From positions 1-44,079 of the forward strand of contig JAFGKD010000037.1 of NCBI GenBank assembly GCA_016928775.1: a stretch of DNA of 44,079 bases, given 5' to 3'. This document shows positions 25,691-35,001 of this stretch, one piece after another. Below the pieces are notes generated by a model, which saw only the letters and a list, made by a program, of their open reading frames with translations, did not search any database and was not told where the DNA came from. A program made the translations under genes and the position numbers. Each line of letters starts with the position of its first letter. Position 1 is the first letter of the stretch. This stretch comes from Candidatus Zhuqueibacterota bacterium (GTDB taxonomy: Bacteria > Zhuqueibacterota > Zhuqueibacteria > Residuimicrobiales > Krinioviventaceae).

Positions 25691-28600
25691 CTATTTCACC
25701 ACCGCGATTTTGATAAATTCTACAACATGTCCACTTTTTGCCTGTGCTTCGACTCGCGCGATATAGGCGCCACTTTGAATTGAAGAGACATCCCACTCCA
25801 CTTCATGATCCCCCTGAGAGACACCGCCATCATTGAGCTGCACCACCAGCTCACCGGCAATATCATAAATGCGGATGCTGACGTGATCGACGTGTTCATT
25901 CAGCGTATAACGAATAATGGTGCGTCCATTCTCGGCAGGATTTGGATAACAAAAGACGCGTTTTTTCGGCATGATGTCAGCCGAGACTACCGTTTCGCTG
26001 TCTTGATATTGATGCACATTGAAATTATTCTCGTACCCGCCACCGAATCGTTGCCAGCCGCCCGCAGGTGTCGCATAATCTATGTTCCAGGCATAGAGAA
26101 AGCCGTCATCGGCCAAAACAAACAACAACGCTTCATCGCTGCCGGCATCTTTTTCGAGCAACAGCGGTGATGACGTGACCGGTGCGCCCGCTGAAAGCGG
26201 AAAATCTGCCGATAGTTTTCCGTGCGCATCAAAACATAACACAAATCCGCCAGTTGTTGCAGCAAATGTAAAAGACTCATTTTTGCTCGAGTTGCTGAAA
26301 CACAAAGGCGAGGAGAGGAATGAACGAGTTGCAGCATTGTCCACTGGCAGGGGGAAATTTAATGTTGACACGCCGGTGTTGATTTCAAAAGCATACAAGG
26401 CTGATTCGCTGCTCAACAAAAGTTCCGGCATACCATCGCCATCAACATCACCGAGACCGGGGGCACTTTTTATTTCACCCGGCGTTATGCTGATGCCCTT
26501 TCGGACAATGTGTCCCTCGGAATCGAGAAATGTGATCTGACCGTCATTCGACACAATGATAAGGGGTGTGAAGGGATCGGGATTTTGCGCCTTTTCGTCA
26601 CCAAAAGCAGTGACCGACAACGGATAAAATTTTGTACCACCGCCAAACGCTTTGCTCTGCCAGATCATTTGGAAATCTTTATCATAAGCATAGACATTGC
26701 CGTGTACCGTGGTAAAAACGTGCAGATTAGTCAACGTACCTGTTTCACTGACAAAAGTCCATTGATGAACACCGAACAAAGGCTCATCACTAATCTTGAT
26801 TTTTTGCAGGTTTTCGAATTCTCCATCTTCGCCGGCTGACAACTTGTAAAAATATCCCGACTCTGTGCCGATGCCGTAGGGTGTTGGCAGGGAGGTGATT
26901 CGTTCGCCAAGGTCGAGGCGTTGCAGCAGATCGGCTTGCCCGTCGCCATCCTTGTCGGCAGGTGACCAAATTGTCATAACACCGCTCTTGTCGACTATAG
27001 CAAAATCCATGTTATCATCATCATCAACGAAACCCATATTGACCGGAGGGAGAAATACAGAATCACCAACCGAGGCTAACAGTGCCAAAGGATAGACAGT
27101 CGTTTTTCCGCTATAATCCGTCACGTGCGCCGTGTGGTCATTGTCGATAATTTTGGAGCCGTCCTGTGTCCAGCCATAAATATCGCCATTTAACGCCACA
27201 GCCACGACCGCATTTTTATTATTTTCCAGACGAATCCAGTTGAGGGTGCCTTCCCCAAATTTTTGCCCGGTATATTGTGGAAAGCCGGGTTGATGCCATG
27301 TATTGCCGATACGACAAGTCATCAGCGTATCTTTGCCGCTAAAATTGGTAAACTCGATATGGGTTACGGCGCGGCCATGTGCATTGCTCGTGGGAATACT
27401 GTAGGGTGTCAGCGAGACCGGACGTTCATCATTGATATATTTATGGGATATATTGCCGTCCCAGAACGGATCCCAGTAGTCGCCTGATTCGGTGCCATAG
27501 CCCGGTGTAAACATGGCGTACTGCTGACCGATGTCCTGCGGGCCATCGCACTCGACCAAATCGACGCCGCGATGTGCGGGATCATCATTGATTGTATTTG
27601 ACTGAAGATTATCGCGAATCACATTTTCATCGATATGCCAGACGAGAATTCCGGATCCGGGCAAGCCGTAATCGTATTCATCCACCCGGGTGATGACGCG
27701 CAGACCCTCTTCGATGGCAATCGTTCCGAGAGAGTCAAATTGCGCGCGCTTGCCGTATTCATCGCGGCCAAAGGTCATACCATCGCCATTCCAGTCTTCC
27801 TGACGATTTTCCAGCAAAAAATATTCGGACGCGGTAATCGGCACTTTGAAAAGATGCGGGGCCGATTTTGTGTTTGCTGTACCGATTATCGCTTGATCCA
27901 GGGTTCTGACGGTGACCGCCTCTTCCCACCCCATGTAGAGTTTCATCCACGCGCAGGGGTGTGCCGGGATGAGACCATAAAAATTAAATGAGCCCTGATC
28001 CATAAGACCCCACATGCCAATGCCGGGACGTCCGGTTTGTGTATTAAAGAGACTCGGCATGCCCAGTTGACTGCCCATGAGCAGGGTCGCTGTTCCCAAA
28101 AGGCCGAGATCAATGCCTTTTTGGCTTTGCTGTTCGGGTAAAATTATCCCTTCCTGAATATAAAAATTATCTCCGGCGGGGATGCCGCGATAGTTGGTTT
28201 CGTTTTGTCCAAGAGTTTCTTGCAGTGTGGCAAAATCAATAAACGCTGATTGGATATCAAACGGCGTTTCGTTAAAGTCAAAATCAAAGTCATTGCCCAC
28301 GCCGGCATGAAAAATGATGAATGCATCATAATTGGCAAATCCGGGATTATCCGCTTTTGCTGCTTCAATGGCATCGCGCAATAGTTCTGCCCAACGCTGT
28401 TTCTGCTTTTCCTCATCTTCCTCGCCACTATAGTAGACCATATCATTGGGCATTTGATAGGCAGCATCCTCGGCAGGAGGATAGACCTGATATTCGAGCC
28501 CAAGCTGGCCTTTGGAAACAGTATAAAAATAGTTATGCAGCGCCAACAACTGATGCTCAAAATATGTTCTATTGTGGGGTGGACCATCGATTTTATAGTC

Positions 28601-28879
28601 GCTTTCATCAGACAAATCGAAATGGCCATCGCCGGTGGTTGTTTTTAAAGAGTCGCGAACAAATTGCGCGCGCAAGGCCAAAATTTTGATTGTCATCGGC
28701 TCCTGTTGTGCTCTCTCGCGACGCACAAAATTCGAGACCACATCAAGCGGATCGGCAACAGTCAATTTTGGGATCATCGGCTTAAAGGCAACCTTGTCGT
28801 CCTTTGACAAGGCACTATGAGTGATCAGCACTATAAAAAAAAGAAAGATTTTCAACTGGCAATGGCTTTTAAAATTCAT
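25691..28879 (-). CDS. M6-type metalloprotease-like protein lacking the zinc motif, with T9SS sorting tail
   Basis: The 1062-residue protein has a signal peptide (IFLFFIVLITHSALS), an M6/immune-inhibitor-like region at about 60-530, propeller-like FG-GAP segments (FVDDDDNMDFAIV, LGDVDGDGMPELLL), and a C-terminal sorting domain (CYPNPAENGRTIIRYTLN, IRIYDIAGELV, GAYIARVEA). That tail is the Por/T9SS type, so the protein should be exported by the type IX system. Where active M6 enzymes have HEFGHxLGLPDLYD, this one reads LLMGSQLGMPSLFN at residues 266-279, so both zinc histidines and the catalytic glutamate are absent. It is probably a binding or structural protein. It begins the gene run that continues into the peptidase-barrel protein. 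Confidence 0.85.
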   Translation of the reverse strand: MNFKSHCQLKIFLFFIVLITHSALSKDDKVAFKPMIPKLTVADPLDVVSNFVRRERAQQEPMTIKILALRAQFVRDSLKTTTGDGHFDLSDESDYKIDGPPHNRTYFEHQLLALHNYFYTVSKGQLGLEYQVYPPAEDAAYQMPNDMVYYSGEEDEEKQKQRWAELLRDAIEAAKADNPGFANYDAFIIFHAGVGNDFDFDFNETPFDIQSAFIDFATLQETLGQNETNYRGIPAGDNFYIQEGIILPEQQSQKGIDLGLLGTATLLMGSQLGMPSLFNTQTGRPGIGMWGLMDQGSFNFYGLIPAHPCAWMKLYMGWEEAVTVRTLDQAIIGTANTKSAPHLFKVPITASEYFLLENRQEDWNGDGMTFGRDEYGKRAQFDSLGTIAIEEGLRVITRVDEYDYGLPGSGILVWHIDENVIRDNLQSNTINDDPAHRGVDLVECDGPQDIGQQYAMFTPGYGTESGDYWDPFWDGNISHKYINDERPVSLTPYSIPTSNAHGRAVTHIEFTNFSGKDTLMTCRIGNTWHQPGFPQYTGQKFGEGTLNWIRLENNKNAVVAVALNGDIYGWTQDGSKIIDNDHTAHVTDYSGKTTVYPLALLASVGDSVFLPPVNMGFVDDDDNMDFAIVDKSGVMTIWSPADKDGDGQADLLQRLDLGERITSLPTPYGIGTESGYFYKLSAGEDGEFENLQKIKISDEPLFGVHQWTFVSETGTLTNLHVFTTVHGNVYAYDKDFQMIWQSKAFGGGTKFYPLSVTAFGDEKAQNPDPFTPLIIVSNDGQITFLDSEGHIVRKGISITPGEIKSAPGLGDVDGDGMPELLLSSESALYAFEINTGVSTLNFPLPVDNAATRSFLSSPLCFSNSSKNESFTFAATTGGFVLCFDAHGKLSADFPLSAGAPVTSSPLLLEKDAGSDEALLFVLADDGFLYAWNIDYATPAGGWQRFGGGYENNFNVHQYQDSETVVSADIMPKKRVFCYPNPAENGRTIIRYTLNEHVDHVSIRIYDIAGELVVQLNDGGVSQGDHEVEWDVSSIQSGAYIARVEAQAKSGHVVEFIKIAVVK

Positions 28880-28960
28880 CCACTTTTCCCGGCAGCAAGT
28901 TCCACAATCTATATATTCTCTTTACACGAATTCACATGGTATTTTTAGTGACCGAAGACC

Positions 28961-28993
28961 AAAAAAGCAAAGGAACTGATGCCCCTTTGCTTT
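28961..28993 (-). terminator. Rho-independent terminator of the PorV/PorQ-type gene
   Basis: On the minus strand AAAGCAAAGG and CCTTTGCTTT form a 10-bp stem with a 10-nt loop, followed by a run of T. It lies about 25 nt past the stop at 29018. It separates this gene from the M6-like gene, whose promoter must lie in 28880-28960. Confidence 0.85.
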
Positions 28994-29017
28994 ATACAAT
29001 CATGTCCAGCAAAAAAA

Positions 29018-30109
29018 TTAAAAGCCGATTGTCAGAGAAAATCTCATCGTATTGGACAGCGGGTGGCCTTCATCTGCAGCGACATAGCCAAAATCGAAGC
29101 GATAGAGATGGTACTGGATGCCGGCGCCAAACGAAGTATAGACGACCTTGCCGGGTTCATCCCAGTAATAGCCGGCTCTCAGAGAAAACAAGTCACTGTA
29201 CCAATACTCCAACCCGCCACTGAGAATGCCGTTAAATACCGACTTTGTGCTCACCACATTGCCGTCATCATCTTTTTCGACGGGTTCTTCATAGGTCCAT
29301 GGAGATGTAAAAATTGCCTTGTAGAACGGATCGGCTTTGCCATCGGCTTTTCGCTTGACCATCATTTTATTCATGTCACCTACAATCGTCAGCTTGTTAT
29401 ATGGACTGTCAATTATTCGGTAGGCCAAACCGAGTTTGAGATTTGTTGGTAATGGATCGGCTTGTGCCGCATCGATATAAGTGATTTTGGGACCCATATT
29501 GGACAAATTCATACCGAGGCTTAATCTGGGGGCAAATGAAAATTTATACAGTGTCGAGACGTCAAAAGAAAATGCATTTCCAACACCGGACCCTTGTTCA
29601 GCACCGACTTGAATATTGGGAGCCAGGTTGGAGCGAATGTAACGCATGCCCAGGCCAACCGCCCAGTTTTCCATGAGTTTGGTACCGTAGGTCAGCGCAA
29701 TGGAATATTCATTGCTGTTGAATTTACCGAGCTCGTTCGCATTTTCATCCGTATGAACCTGTTCGCCCAGGTTGAGGTAGGTAATGTTCACGCCAAACGT
29801 ACCCAAACCCTCAAGATGGTGTATATATGATGCAAATTCATAAAACATGTCACTGCCGAATTCCGGGAGCCAATTCACATGCATCAGGTGCAGCTCTTTT
29901 CTATGCTGGAACGCCAATCCGGCGGGATTCCAGAAGGTTGCTGTCGCGTCATCGGCCAGGGCGACAAAGGCTTCCCCCATTCCCGCGGCTCGCGCCCCCG
30001 GAGAGATCATCAGTGACAGGACGGCTGCTTCGCTGACACCTGCCTGAGCGGGTTTTACGGCAAATAAAACAAGCGCACCGAGCACCATCACAAGACCAAA
30101 TTTTTTCAT
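29018..30109 (-). CDS. PorV/PorQ-family outer-membrane protein
   Basis: The 363-residue product has a signal peptide (GLVMVLGALVLFAVKPAQAG), then the highly typical N-terminal segment ISPGARAAGMGEAFVALADDATATFWNPAGLA near residues 35-65. The rest is an amphipathic beta-barrel with a terminal aromatic (FSLTIGF). This is the FadL-like PorV/PorQ family, whose best-studied member is the T9SS component that shuttles substrates with C-terminal sorting domains. The neighbouring M6-like gene encodes such a substrate, so a role in that route is plausible, although many paralogues of this family have other uses. A strong AGGAGG precedes the ATG, and a terminator follows. Confidence 0.88.
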   Translation of the reverse strand: MKKFGLVMVLGALVLFAVKPAQAGVSEAAVLSLMISPGARAAGMGEAFVALADDATATFWNPAGLAFQHRKELHLMHVNWLPEFGSDMFYEFASYIHHLEGLGTFGVNITYLNLGEQVHTDENANELGKFNSNEYSIALTYGTKLMENWAVGLGMRYIRSNLAPNIQVGAEQGSGVGNAFSFDVSTLYKFSFAPRLSLGMNLSNMGPKITYIDAAQADPLPTNLKLGLAYRIIDSPYNKLTIVGDMNKMMVKRKADGKADPFYKAIFTSPWTYEEPVEKDDDGNVVSTKSVFNGILSGGLEYWYSDLFSLRAGYYWDEPGKVVYTSFGAGIQYHLYRFDFGYVAADEGHPLSNTMRFSLTIGF

Positions 30110-30692
30110 TTCTTCCTCCTGAAAGGTGTTATTTGAATTTACTATTTCTCTAAATAAAAAACCGAATGTTTGTTGTTGCTTCCCTTGTCATGGGACTCAC
30201 CAGCAGACATCCGGTCTACAAAAAATGTGAGCCACTCTACACAAGTTCGCATTTTGGTTTGATTCAAAGCATAAATATAAAAAAACAAGGCTTAAAAAAA
30301 AATGAATTACATAAAAACCAATAGCGAACTTCTATAAGCAAACTCCTCGATTATTTCTGCTCTTTGCCTGCTTAAACTTTTCATGCAGACAAAAGTTCCG
30401 ATAATTTACCGCTTTTAAAGATCAAATTTTCTTTCAGGCAAATCTTTGCATTTTTGCTGTCAATATCCGTGCCAAACAGCCTGGCTTTTGAGATATAGAA
30501 ACCTTGACGTCTGAAAACAGCGCGTTTTTTACATCGCATCAAAATCATGATTATCAAATAATTACACAACGCGATAATTGAACTGCCGATGTGGGAGTGG
30601 TGTTTTCAGCAATTCAGGGAGTTGTATGTGACCATTAAGCGCAACAACATGCCGCGAAATGATACACAAGTTTGAGAAAGAACAGATGACTT
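30110..30692. other. Intergenic region without a convincing gene
   Basis: This 583-nt AT-rich stretch separates gcvH from the PorV/PorQ-type gene and should hold the latter's promoter, near 30120-30320. The only sizeable frame is a 62-codon one at 30381-30569 on the minus strand (it ends KSGKLSELLSA); it has no clear ribosome-binding site and I do not recognise it. No tRNA-like fold, long inverted repeat or terminator was seen. Confidence 0.5.
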
Positions 30693-31070
30693 TTAGCCGA
30701 TGAGCTCTTTATAGGCATCTGCGCTCAGCAAATTTTCAAGCTCGTCGACATTTGATATTTTTACTTTGATCATCCAGCCTTCGCCGTACGGATCCTTATT
30801 GACTGCCTCAGGCGAATCACTCAACATGGTATTGATTTCGACAACCTCTCCGCTCACCGGCGCGAACAGATCAGAGACCGCTTTAACGGCCTCAACTGTG
30901 CCAAAAGAGTGGCCTTGTGAAACAGTGGACCCGGCATCGGGTAGTTCGATAAAGACCAAATCGCCTAATTCACCCTGCGCATAATCGGTAATACCGACAG
31001 TAGCGATTTCTTCGTCAATAGCAATCCACTCATGACCTTGTGTGTATTTCAAGTCTTTGGGAATATGCAT
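30693..31070 (-). CDS. gcvH: Glycine cleavage system H protein
   Basis: The 125-residue protein begins with KYTQGHEWI and has VGITDYAQGELGDLVFIELP near residue 25 and the lipoyl-lysine motif TVEAVKAVSDL near residue 63, followed by GEVVEIN and the usual GEGWMIKVK. It carries the aminomethyl group on lipoyl-lysine between the P, T and L proteins, and in some bacteria feeds lipoyl transfer to other enzymes. The gcvP and gcvT genes are not in the window; instead it follows accC by 12 nt with a GCGGAGGA ribosome-binding site, so it is co-transcribed with fatty-acid genes. Confidence 0.95.
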   Translation of the reverse strand: MHIPKDLKYTQGHEWIAIDEEIATVGITDYAQGELGDLVFIELPDAGSTVSQGHSFGTVEAVKAVSDLFAPVSGEVVEINTMLSDSPEAVNKDPYGEGWMIKVKISNVDELENLLSADAYKELIG

Positions 31071-31082
31071 AAACTTCCTCCG

Positions 31083-32429
31083 CTAAATAGTAATTTTCTC
31101 AATCTCAAAAAATCTTGTATTAAAATCACCGAGGCGAAACCGCTCATTCTTGAGAATCGCTCTATGCAACGGTATCGTTGTGGCGACGCCTTCGATGACA
31201 AATTCCTCAAGAGCCCGCAGCATACGTTCGATAGCCTCGGCGCGATCTTTTCCGTGTGTAATGAGTTTGGCAATGAGTGAATCATAATACGGCGGGATTT
31301 TATATTGGGCGTAGGCATGTGTATCAACGCGAACGCCGAAACCGCCAGGGGTATGAAAGCTGGTTATTTTCCCTGGTGATGGTCTAAAATTTTGTGCAGG
31401 ATCTTCGGCGTTAATTCGACATTCAATGGCATGGCCACGAAGTTTATAATTTTTAAAATTCTCGTCAATTTTCTTGCCAGCCGCAATGGCAATTTGCTCT
31501 TTGATTAAATCGATGTCGAACACCTCTTCAGTCACCGTATGTTCAACCTGAATGCGTGTATTCATTTCCATAAAATAATAGCGACCATCTTCGTCCATCA
31601 GAAATTCGATCGTACCGGCGCTGTTATAGCCCGACTGTTTGGCGCCACGAATGGCCATTCTGTTCATCTCGTCGCGCATTTTTTGATCCACTGCAGGAGA
31701 AGGTGATTCCTCGATAAGTTTCTGATGTTTGCGTTGAATAGAACACTCCCGCTCACCCAGGGAAACAGCATTGCCATAATTGTCGCCCAACAGTTGTACT
31801 TCAATATGCCGCGGGTTTTCAAAGTACTTTTCAATATAAAGATCCGGATTGCCGAACGCAGCACTGGCCTCGGATTGCGCCGAGTTGTAGTTTTTTTCCA
31901 ACTGCTCCAATGATTTGACAACCCGCATACCGCGCCCTCCGCCACCGGCGACTGCTTTGATAATGATGGGAAAGCCAAAGTCACGCGCAAAATGTGCCGC
32001 TTCCTGGATTGATTTCACGATACCATCCGAGCCGGGGATTATTGGTACACCCGCTTTTTTCATCGTTTCCTTGGCAAAAGCTTTGTCGCCCATTTGGGTG
32101 ATGACTGTTGGCGACGGACCGATAAACTTGATATCCGAGGCTTCACATATTTCAGCAAACCGGGCGTTTTCGGCCAAAAAGCCATAGCCAGGATGAATGG
32201 CTTCGGCGTTGGTAATTTCCGCAGCACTAATAAGATTGGTAATTTTCAAATAGCTTTGCGAACTCGGGGCAGGGCCAACGCACACTGCATCGTCAGCAAA
32301 GCGGACGTGCAAACTGTCACGATCCGCTTCGCTATAAATCGCCACTGTCCCAATCCCCAATTCTTTGCAGGCCCTGATAATTCGTAATGCGATTTCGCCC
32401 CGATTCGCTATGAGAATTTTTCTAAACAA
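31083..32429 (-). CDS. accC: Biotin carboxylase subunit of acetyl-CoA carboxylase
   Basis: The 448-residue protein shows [19 protein letters not shown] at the N-terminus, [14 protein letters not shown] near residue 78, the glycine-rich ATP loop [14 protein letters not shown] near 160, and [17 protein letters not shown] near 283, with catalytic residues in place. It carboxylates biotin on AccB for fatty-acid synthesis. I chose the TTG at 32429, which gives the family N-terminus MFRKILIAN, with AAAGG 9 nt upstream; TTG codons two and three codons earlier are alternatives and no ATG fits. It lies 15 nt after accB. Confidence 0.94.
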   Translation of the reverse strand: MFRKILIANRGEIALRIIRACKELGIGTVAIYSEADRDSLHVRFADDAVCVGPAPSSQSYLKITNLISAAEITNAEAIHPGYGFLAENARFAEICEASDIKFIGPSPTVITQMGDKAFAKETMKKAGVPIIPGSDGIVKSIQEAAHFARDFGFPIIIKAVAGGGGRGMRVVKSLEQLEKNYNSAQSEASAAFGNPDLYIEKYFENPRHIEVQLLGDNYGNAVSLGERECSIQRKHQKLIEESPSPAVDQKMRDEMNRMAIRGAKQSGYNSAGTIEFLMDEDGRYYFMEMNTRIQVEHTVTEEVFDIDLIKEQIAIAAGKKIDENFKNYKLRGHAIECRINAEDPAQNFRPSPGKITSFHTPGGFGVRVDTHAYAQYKIPPYYDSLIAKLITHGKDRAEAIERMLRALEEFVIEGVATTIPLHRAILKNERFRLGDFNTRFFEIEKITI

Positions 32430-32444
32430 TGCCAACAACCTTTA

Positions 32445-32924
32445 TTACGATGGATCAATTAAAAAGAGGGGTTGATTGTACTCAATCGGTTGCGCATTAT
32501 CAATCAATATTTTTACAATTCGACCGCTTACATCAGCTTCCAGCTCGTTCATCAACTTCATCGCTTCGATGATACAGAGAATCTGGCCTTTTGACACCAC
32601 TTCCCCCTCATTCACATAGGCCGGGGAATCCGGCGCTGGAGATCGATAAAATGTTCCAACCATGGGTGCTTTTATCTCGACGTAATTTACATTTTTCGAC
32701 ACAATCGGTTGCTCGACAGTTGTGGCAACCGGATTCGGTTCCGGTGGAGGTAATGGCGCCTCAGGTGATGTCACCGGCACAACAGCTGCTGCCGCTGCTT
32801 TTTTGTTCGAATTGGCGCATTTTCGAATGCGTACTTTGCGACCCCACCATTTTGTCACTTCAATTTCATCGATATCGCTGTTCTCAACGATTCGTACAAG
32901 ATCTTGTATTTGTTTAACTCTCAT
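32445..32924 (-). CDS. accB: Biotin carboxyl carrier protein of acetyl-CoA carboxylase
   Basis: The 159-residue protein has the expected three parts: an N-terminal region ([21 protein letters not shown]), an Ala/Pro-rich linker at about 40-75, and the biotinyl domain with [13 protein letters not shown] near 86 and the biotinylation motif EAMKLMNE near 119. It carries carboxybiotin between AccC and the carboxyltransferase. The order efp-accB-accC is widespread in bacteria. The carboxyltransferase genes accA and accD are not here. Confidence 0.95.
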   Translation of the reverse strand: MRVKQIQDLVRIVENSDIDEIEVTKWWGRKVRIRKCANSNKKAAAAAVVPVTSPEAPLPPPEPNPVATTVEQPIVSKNVNYVEIKAPMVGTFYRSPAPDSPAYVNEGEVVSKGQILCIIEAMKLMNELEADVSGRIVKILIDNAQPIEYNQPLFLIDPS

Positions 32925-32943
32925 GATTTTTATCCATGATTTG

Positions 32944-33507
32944 CTATTTATTGACCCGTTCCAAGTATGTAGAACTACGTGTGTCGATTTTTATAAAATC
33001 ACCCTCCTCAATGAAAAGGGGCACCTGAACTTTGCCGCCGGTTTCCACTGTGGCAGGTTTGGTGGCGCCGGATACCGTATCGCCTTTTAAGCCGGGATCG
33101 GTTTTGATAATCTCGAGTACCACAAAAAACGGCATTTCAGCGGCTACTGGCGTCTCGCCATTCATCAGGATGCTGACTTTTTCACCCTCTTTCAAAAAAT
33201 CAGAGCCCGGCGTCATCAAGTTGCTGTCAATGGAAAGTTGTTCATACGTCTCATTATCCATACAGACAAGATTGTCACCATCGCGATAAAGATATTGCAT
33301 CGTCCGCCGTTCGACGCGGACGTCTTCCAGTTTGTCACTGCCGCGGAACGTTCGCTCCAGCACACGGCCTGTCTGCAAACTTTTCATTTTGGTGCGCGTA
33401 AACGCTGCACCGCGCGCCATTTTAACGTGCTGAAATTCTACGATGGAGAATAATTCCCCGTCGATTTTAACAATAAGACCGGTTCGGAAATCAGATGTTG
33501 TTACCAT
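32944..33507 (-). CDS. efp: Elongation factor P, with unusual tip loop
   Basis: The 187-residue protein has the three-barrel EF-P layout, with [21 protein letters not shown] at the start, [21 protein letters not shown] in domain I, and [22 protein letters not shown] plus YLERV at the end. EF-P enters stalled ribosomes at polyproline stretches. The tip loop, usually KPGKG, reads KMARGAA, so the residue in the modified-lysine position is an arginine and the Pro-Gly before it is lost. It may therefore act unmodified or carry another modification. The gene lies between gatB and accB. Confidence 0.94.
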   Translation of the reverse strand: MVTTSDFRTGLIVKIDGELFSIVEFQHVKMARGAAFTRTKMKSLQTGRVLERTFRGSDKLEDVRVERRTMQYLYRDGDNLVCMDNETYEQLSIDSNLMTPGSDFLKEGEKVSILMNGETPVAAEMPFFVVLEIIKTDPGLKGDTVSGATKPATVETGGKVQVPLFIEEGDFIKIDTRSSTYLERVNK

Positions 33508-33511
33508 ATAT

Positions 33512-34984
33512 TCAAGATCCTTCTGTTGATTTTTCGTTTTTCAAAGCGTCCAGTTTTGCCCGCAATGCCTGCTGAACAGTCTGTGGATGTGCCTTGCCCT
33601 GGGTGGCTCGCATCACTTGCCCCATTAAAAAGCCGAATACCTTGGCCTTGCCACCAAGATAATCCTGTACATCTCGAGCATTTGAATCGAGCACTTGATC
33701 GATTGCCTGGTCAATTTTTTTATCGTCTGTGATGAGCGCTAATTTTTGTTTTTCAACGATATTTTTGGGATCATATCCCGTCCGGAAACATTCGTCAAAA
33801 ACGATTTTTGCTGAATTCGTACTGATGGACTTTGTTTCCAGCAGCTGCAGGATTTCCGCCAGGTATCGAGGAGTAACCGGAAAGGTGTGTATCGAGTCGT
33901 TGTGATCTTTTAATGCACGCAACACATGTCCCATGACCCAGTTGCTCGCCAATTTTTTATCATTTACATCCTCGGCGACTTTTTCAAAGTAGGTTGCCAG
34001 GTCCGGTGTTTCCGTCAATACAGCGGCATCATACTCGGGCAGGCCAAAAAAGGATTGAAATCGATGTCGTTTGGCGTCCGGCAACTCGGGCATACGACGG
34101 GCTACCGCTTCGATATAGTCTCGGGCAATTTGAATCGGAACCAGATCGGGGTCCGGGAAGTAGCGATAGTCATGTGAATATTCTTTGCTGCGCATTGCTT
34201 CGGCTACGTTTCGATTCGCATCCCACAACATTGTTTGCTGTTCTATTTTGCCACCATTTTCCAACACCATTTCCTGACGATGAATTTCGTATTCAATGGC
34301 CTTTTCGACCGCTCGAAAAGAGTTCATGTTTTTGAGCTCGGTTTTTGTACCCAATTTTGCTTCGCCCAACGGCCGAACAGAGACATTCGCATCGCAACGT
34401 AGACTCCCCTCTTCCATATTGCCGTCACAGATCCCAAGGTAAACAACAATTTGTCGTAGCTTGACGAGGTACTCACAAGCTTCTCTGGCTGACCGAAAAT
34501 CCGGCTCACTGACAATCTCCAACAGCGGCGTACCACAGCGATTCAAATCAATTAACGTTTCGTTTTTCGCAACAAATGATTCTGCATGCAGCGATTTTCC
34601 TGCATCCTCCTCCATGTGGATACGGGTGATACCGATCTTTTGGGGAGCCTGGCCTTCAACATGGATGGTAATGGCGCCGTGTTCACAAAACGGTTCCTCA
34701 AACTGCGAAATTTGATAAGCTTTGGGGAGATCAGGATAAAAATAATTCTTGCGCGCCAGGACGGAAGTTTCATTAATGTGGCACTGGGTCGCCAATGCCA
34801 GATGTGTCGCGAATTCGACAACGCGTTCGTTAAGAACCGGCAGCACACCGGGCAAACCGAGACAGACCGGACACACCTGACTATTGGGTGCAGCGCCGAA
34901 TTTTGTCGAGCAGCGGCAAAAAATTTTCGTGTTTGTTTTTAATTGGACATGAACTTCAAGGCCAATGACTGGCTCAAAATGCAT
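33512..34984 (-). CDS. gatB: Aspartyl/glutamyl-tRNA amidotransferase subunit B
   Basis: The 490-residue protein starts MHFEPVIGLEVHVQL and shows CSTKFGAAPNSQVCPVCLGLPG, with the zinc-site cysteines, FYPDLPKAYQISQFEEP, the signature LEIVSEPDF near residue 158, SLRCDANVSVRP near 192, and the C-terminal YqeY-like domain ending near LRAKLDALK. With GatA and GatC it amidates mischarged Glu-tRNA-Gln or Asp-tRNA-Asn. The ATG at 34984 gives the family N-terminus; an upstream in-frame start at 35110 would overlap gatA. No gatC is in the window. Confidence 0.95.
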   Translation of the reverse strand: MHFEPVIGLEVHVQLKTNTKIFCRCSTKFGAAPNSQVCPVCLGLPGVLPVLNERVVEFATHLALATQCHINETSVLARKNYFYPDLPKAYQISQFEEPFCEHGAITIHVEGQAPQKIGITRIHMEEDAGKSLHAESFVAKNETLIDLNRCGTPLLEIVSEPDFRSAREACEYLVKLRQIVVYLGICDGNMEEGSLRCDANVSVRPLGEAKLGTKTELKNMNSFRAVEKAIEYEIHRQEMVLENGGKIEQQTMLWDANRNVAEAMRSKEYSHDYRYFPDPDLVPIQIARDYIEAVARRMPELPDAKRHRFQSFFGLPEYDAAVLTETPDLATYFEKVAEDVNDKKLASNWVMGHVLRALKDHNDSIHTFPVTPRYLAEILQLLETKSISTNSAKIVFDECFRTGYDPKNIVEKQKLALITDDKKIDQAIDQVLDSNARDVQDYLGGKAKVFGFLMGQVMRATQGKAHPQTVQQALRAKLDALKNEKSTEGS

Positions 34985-35001
34985 AGTTATTCCAAAAGGA
35001 T

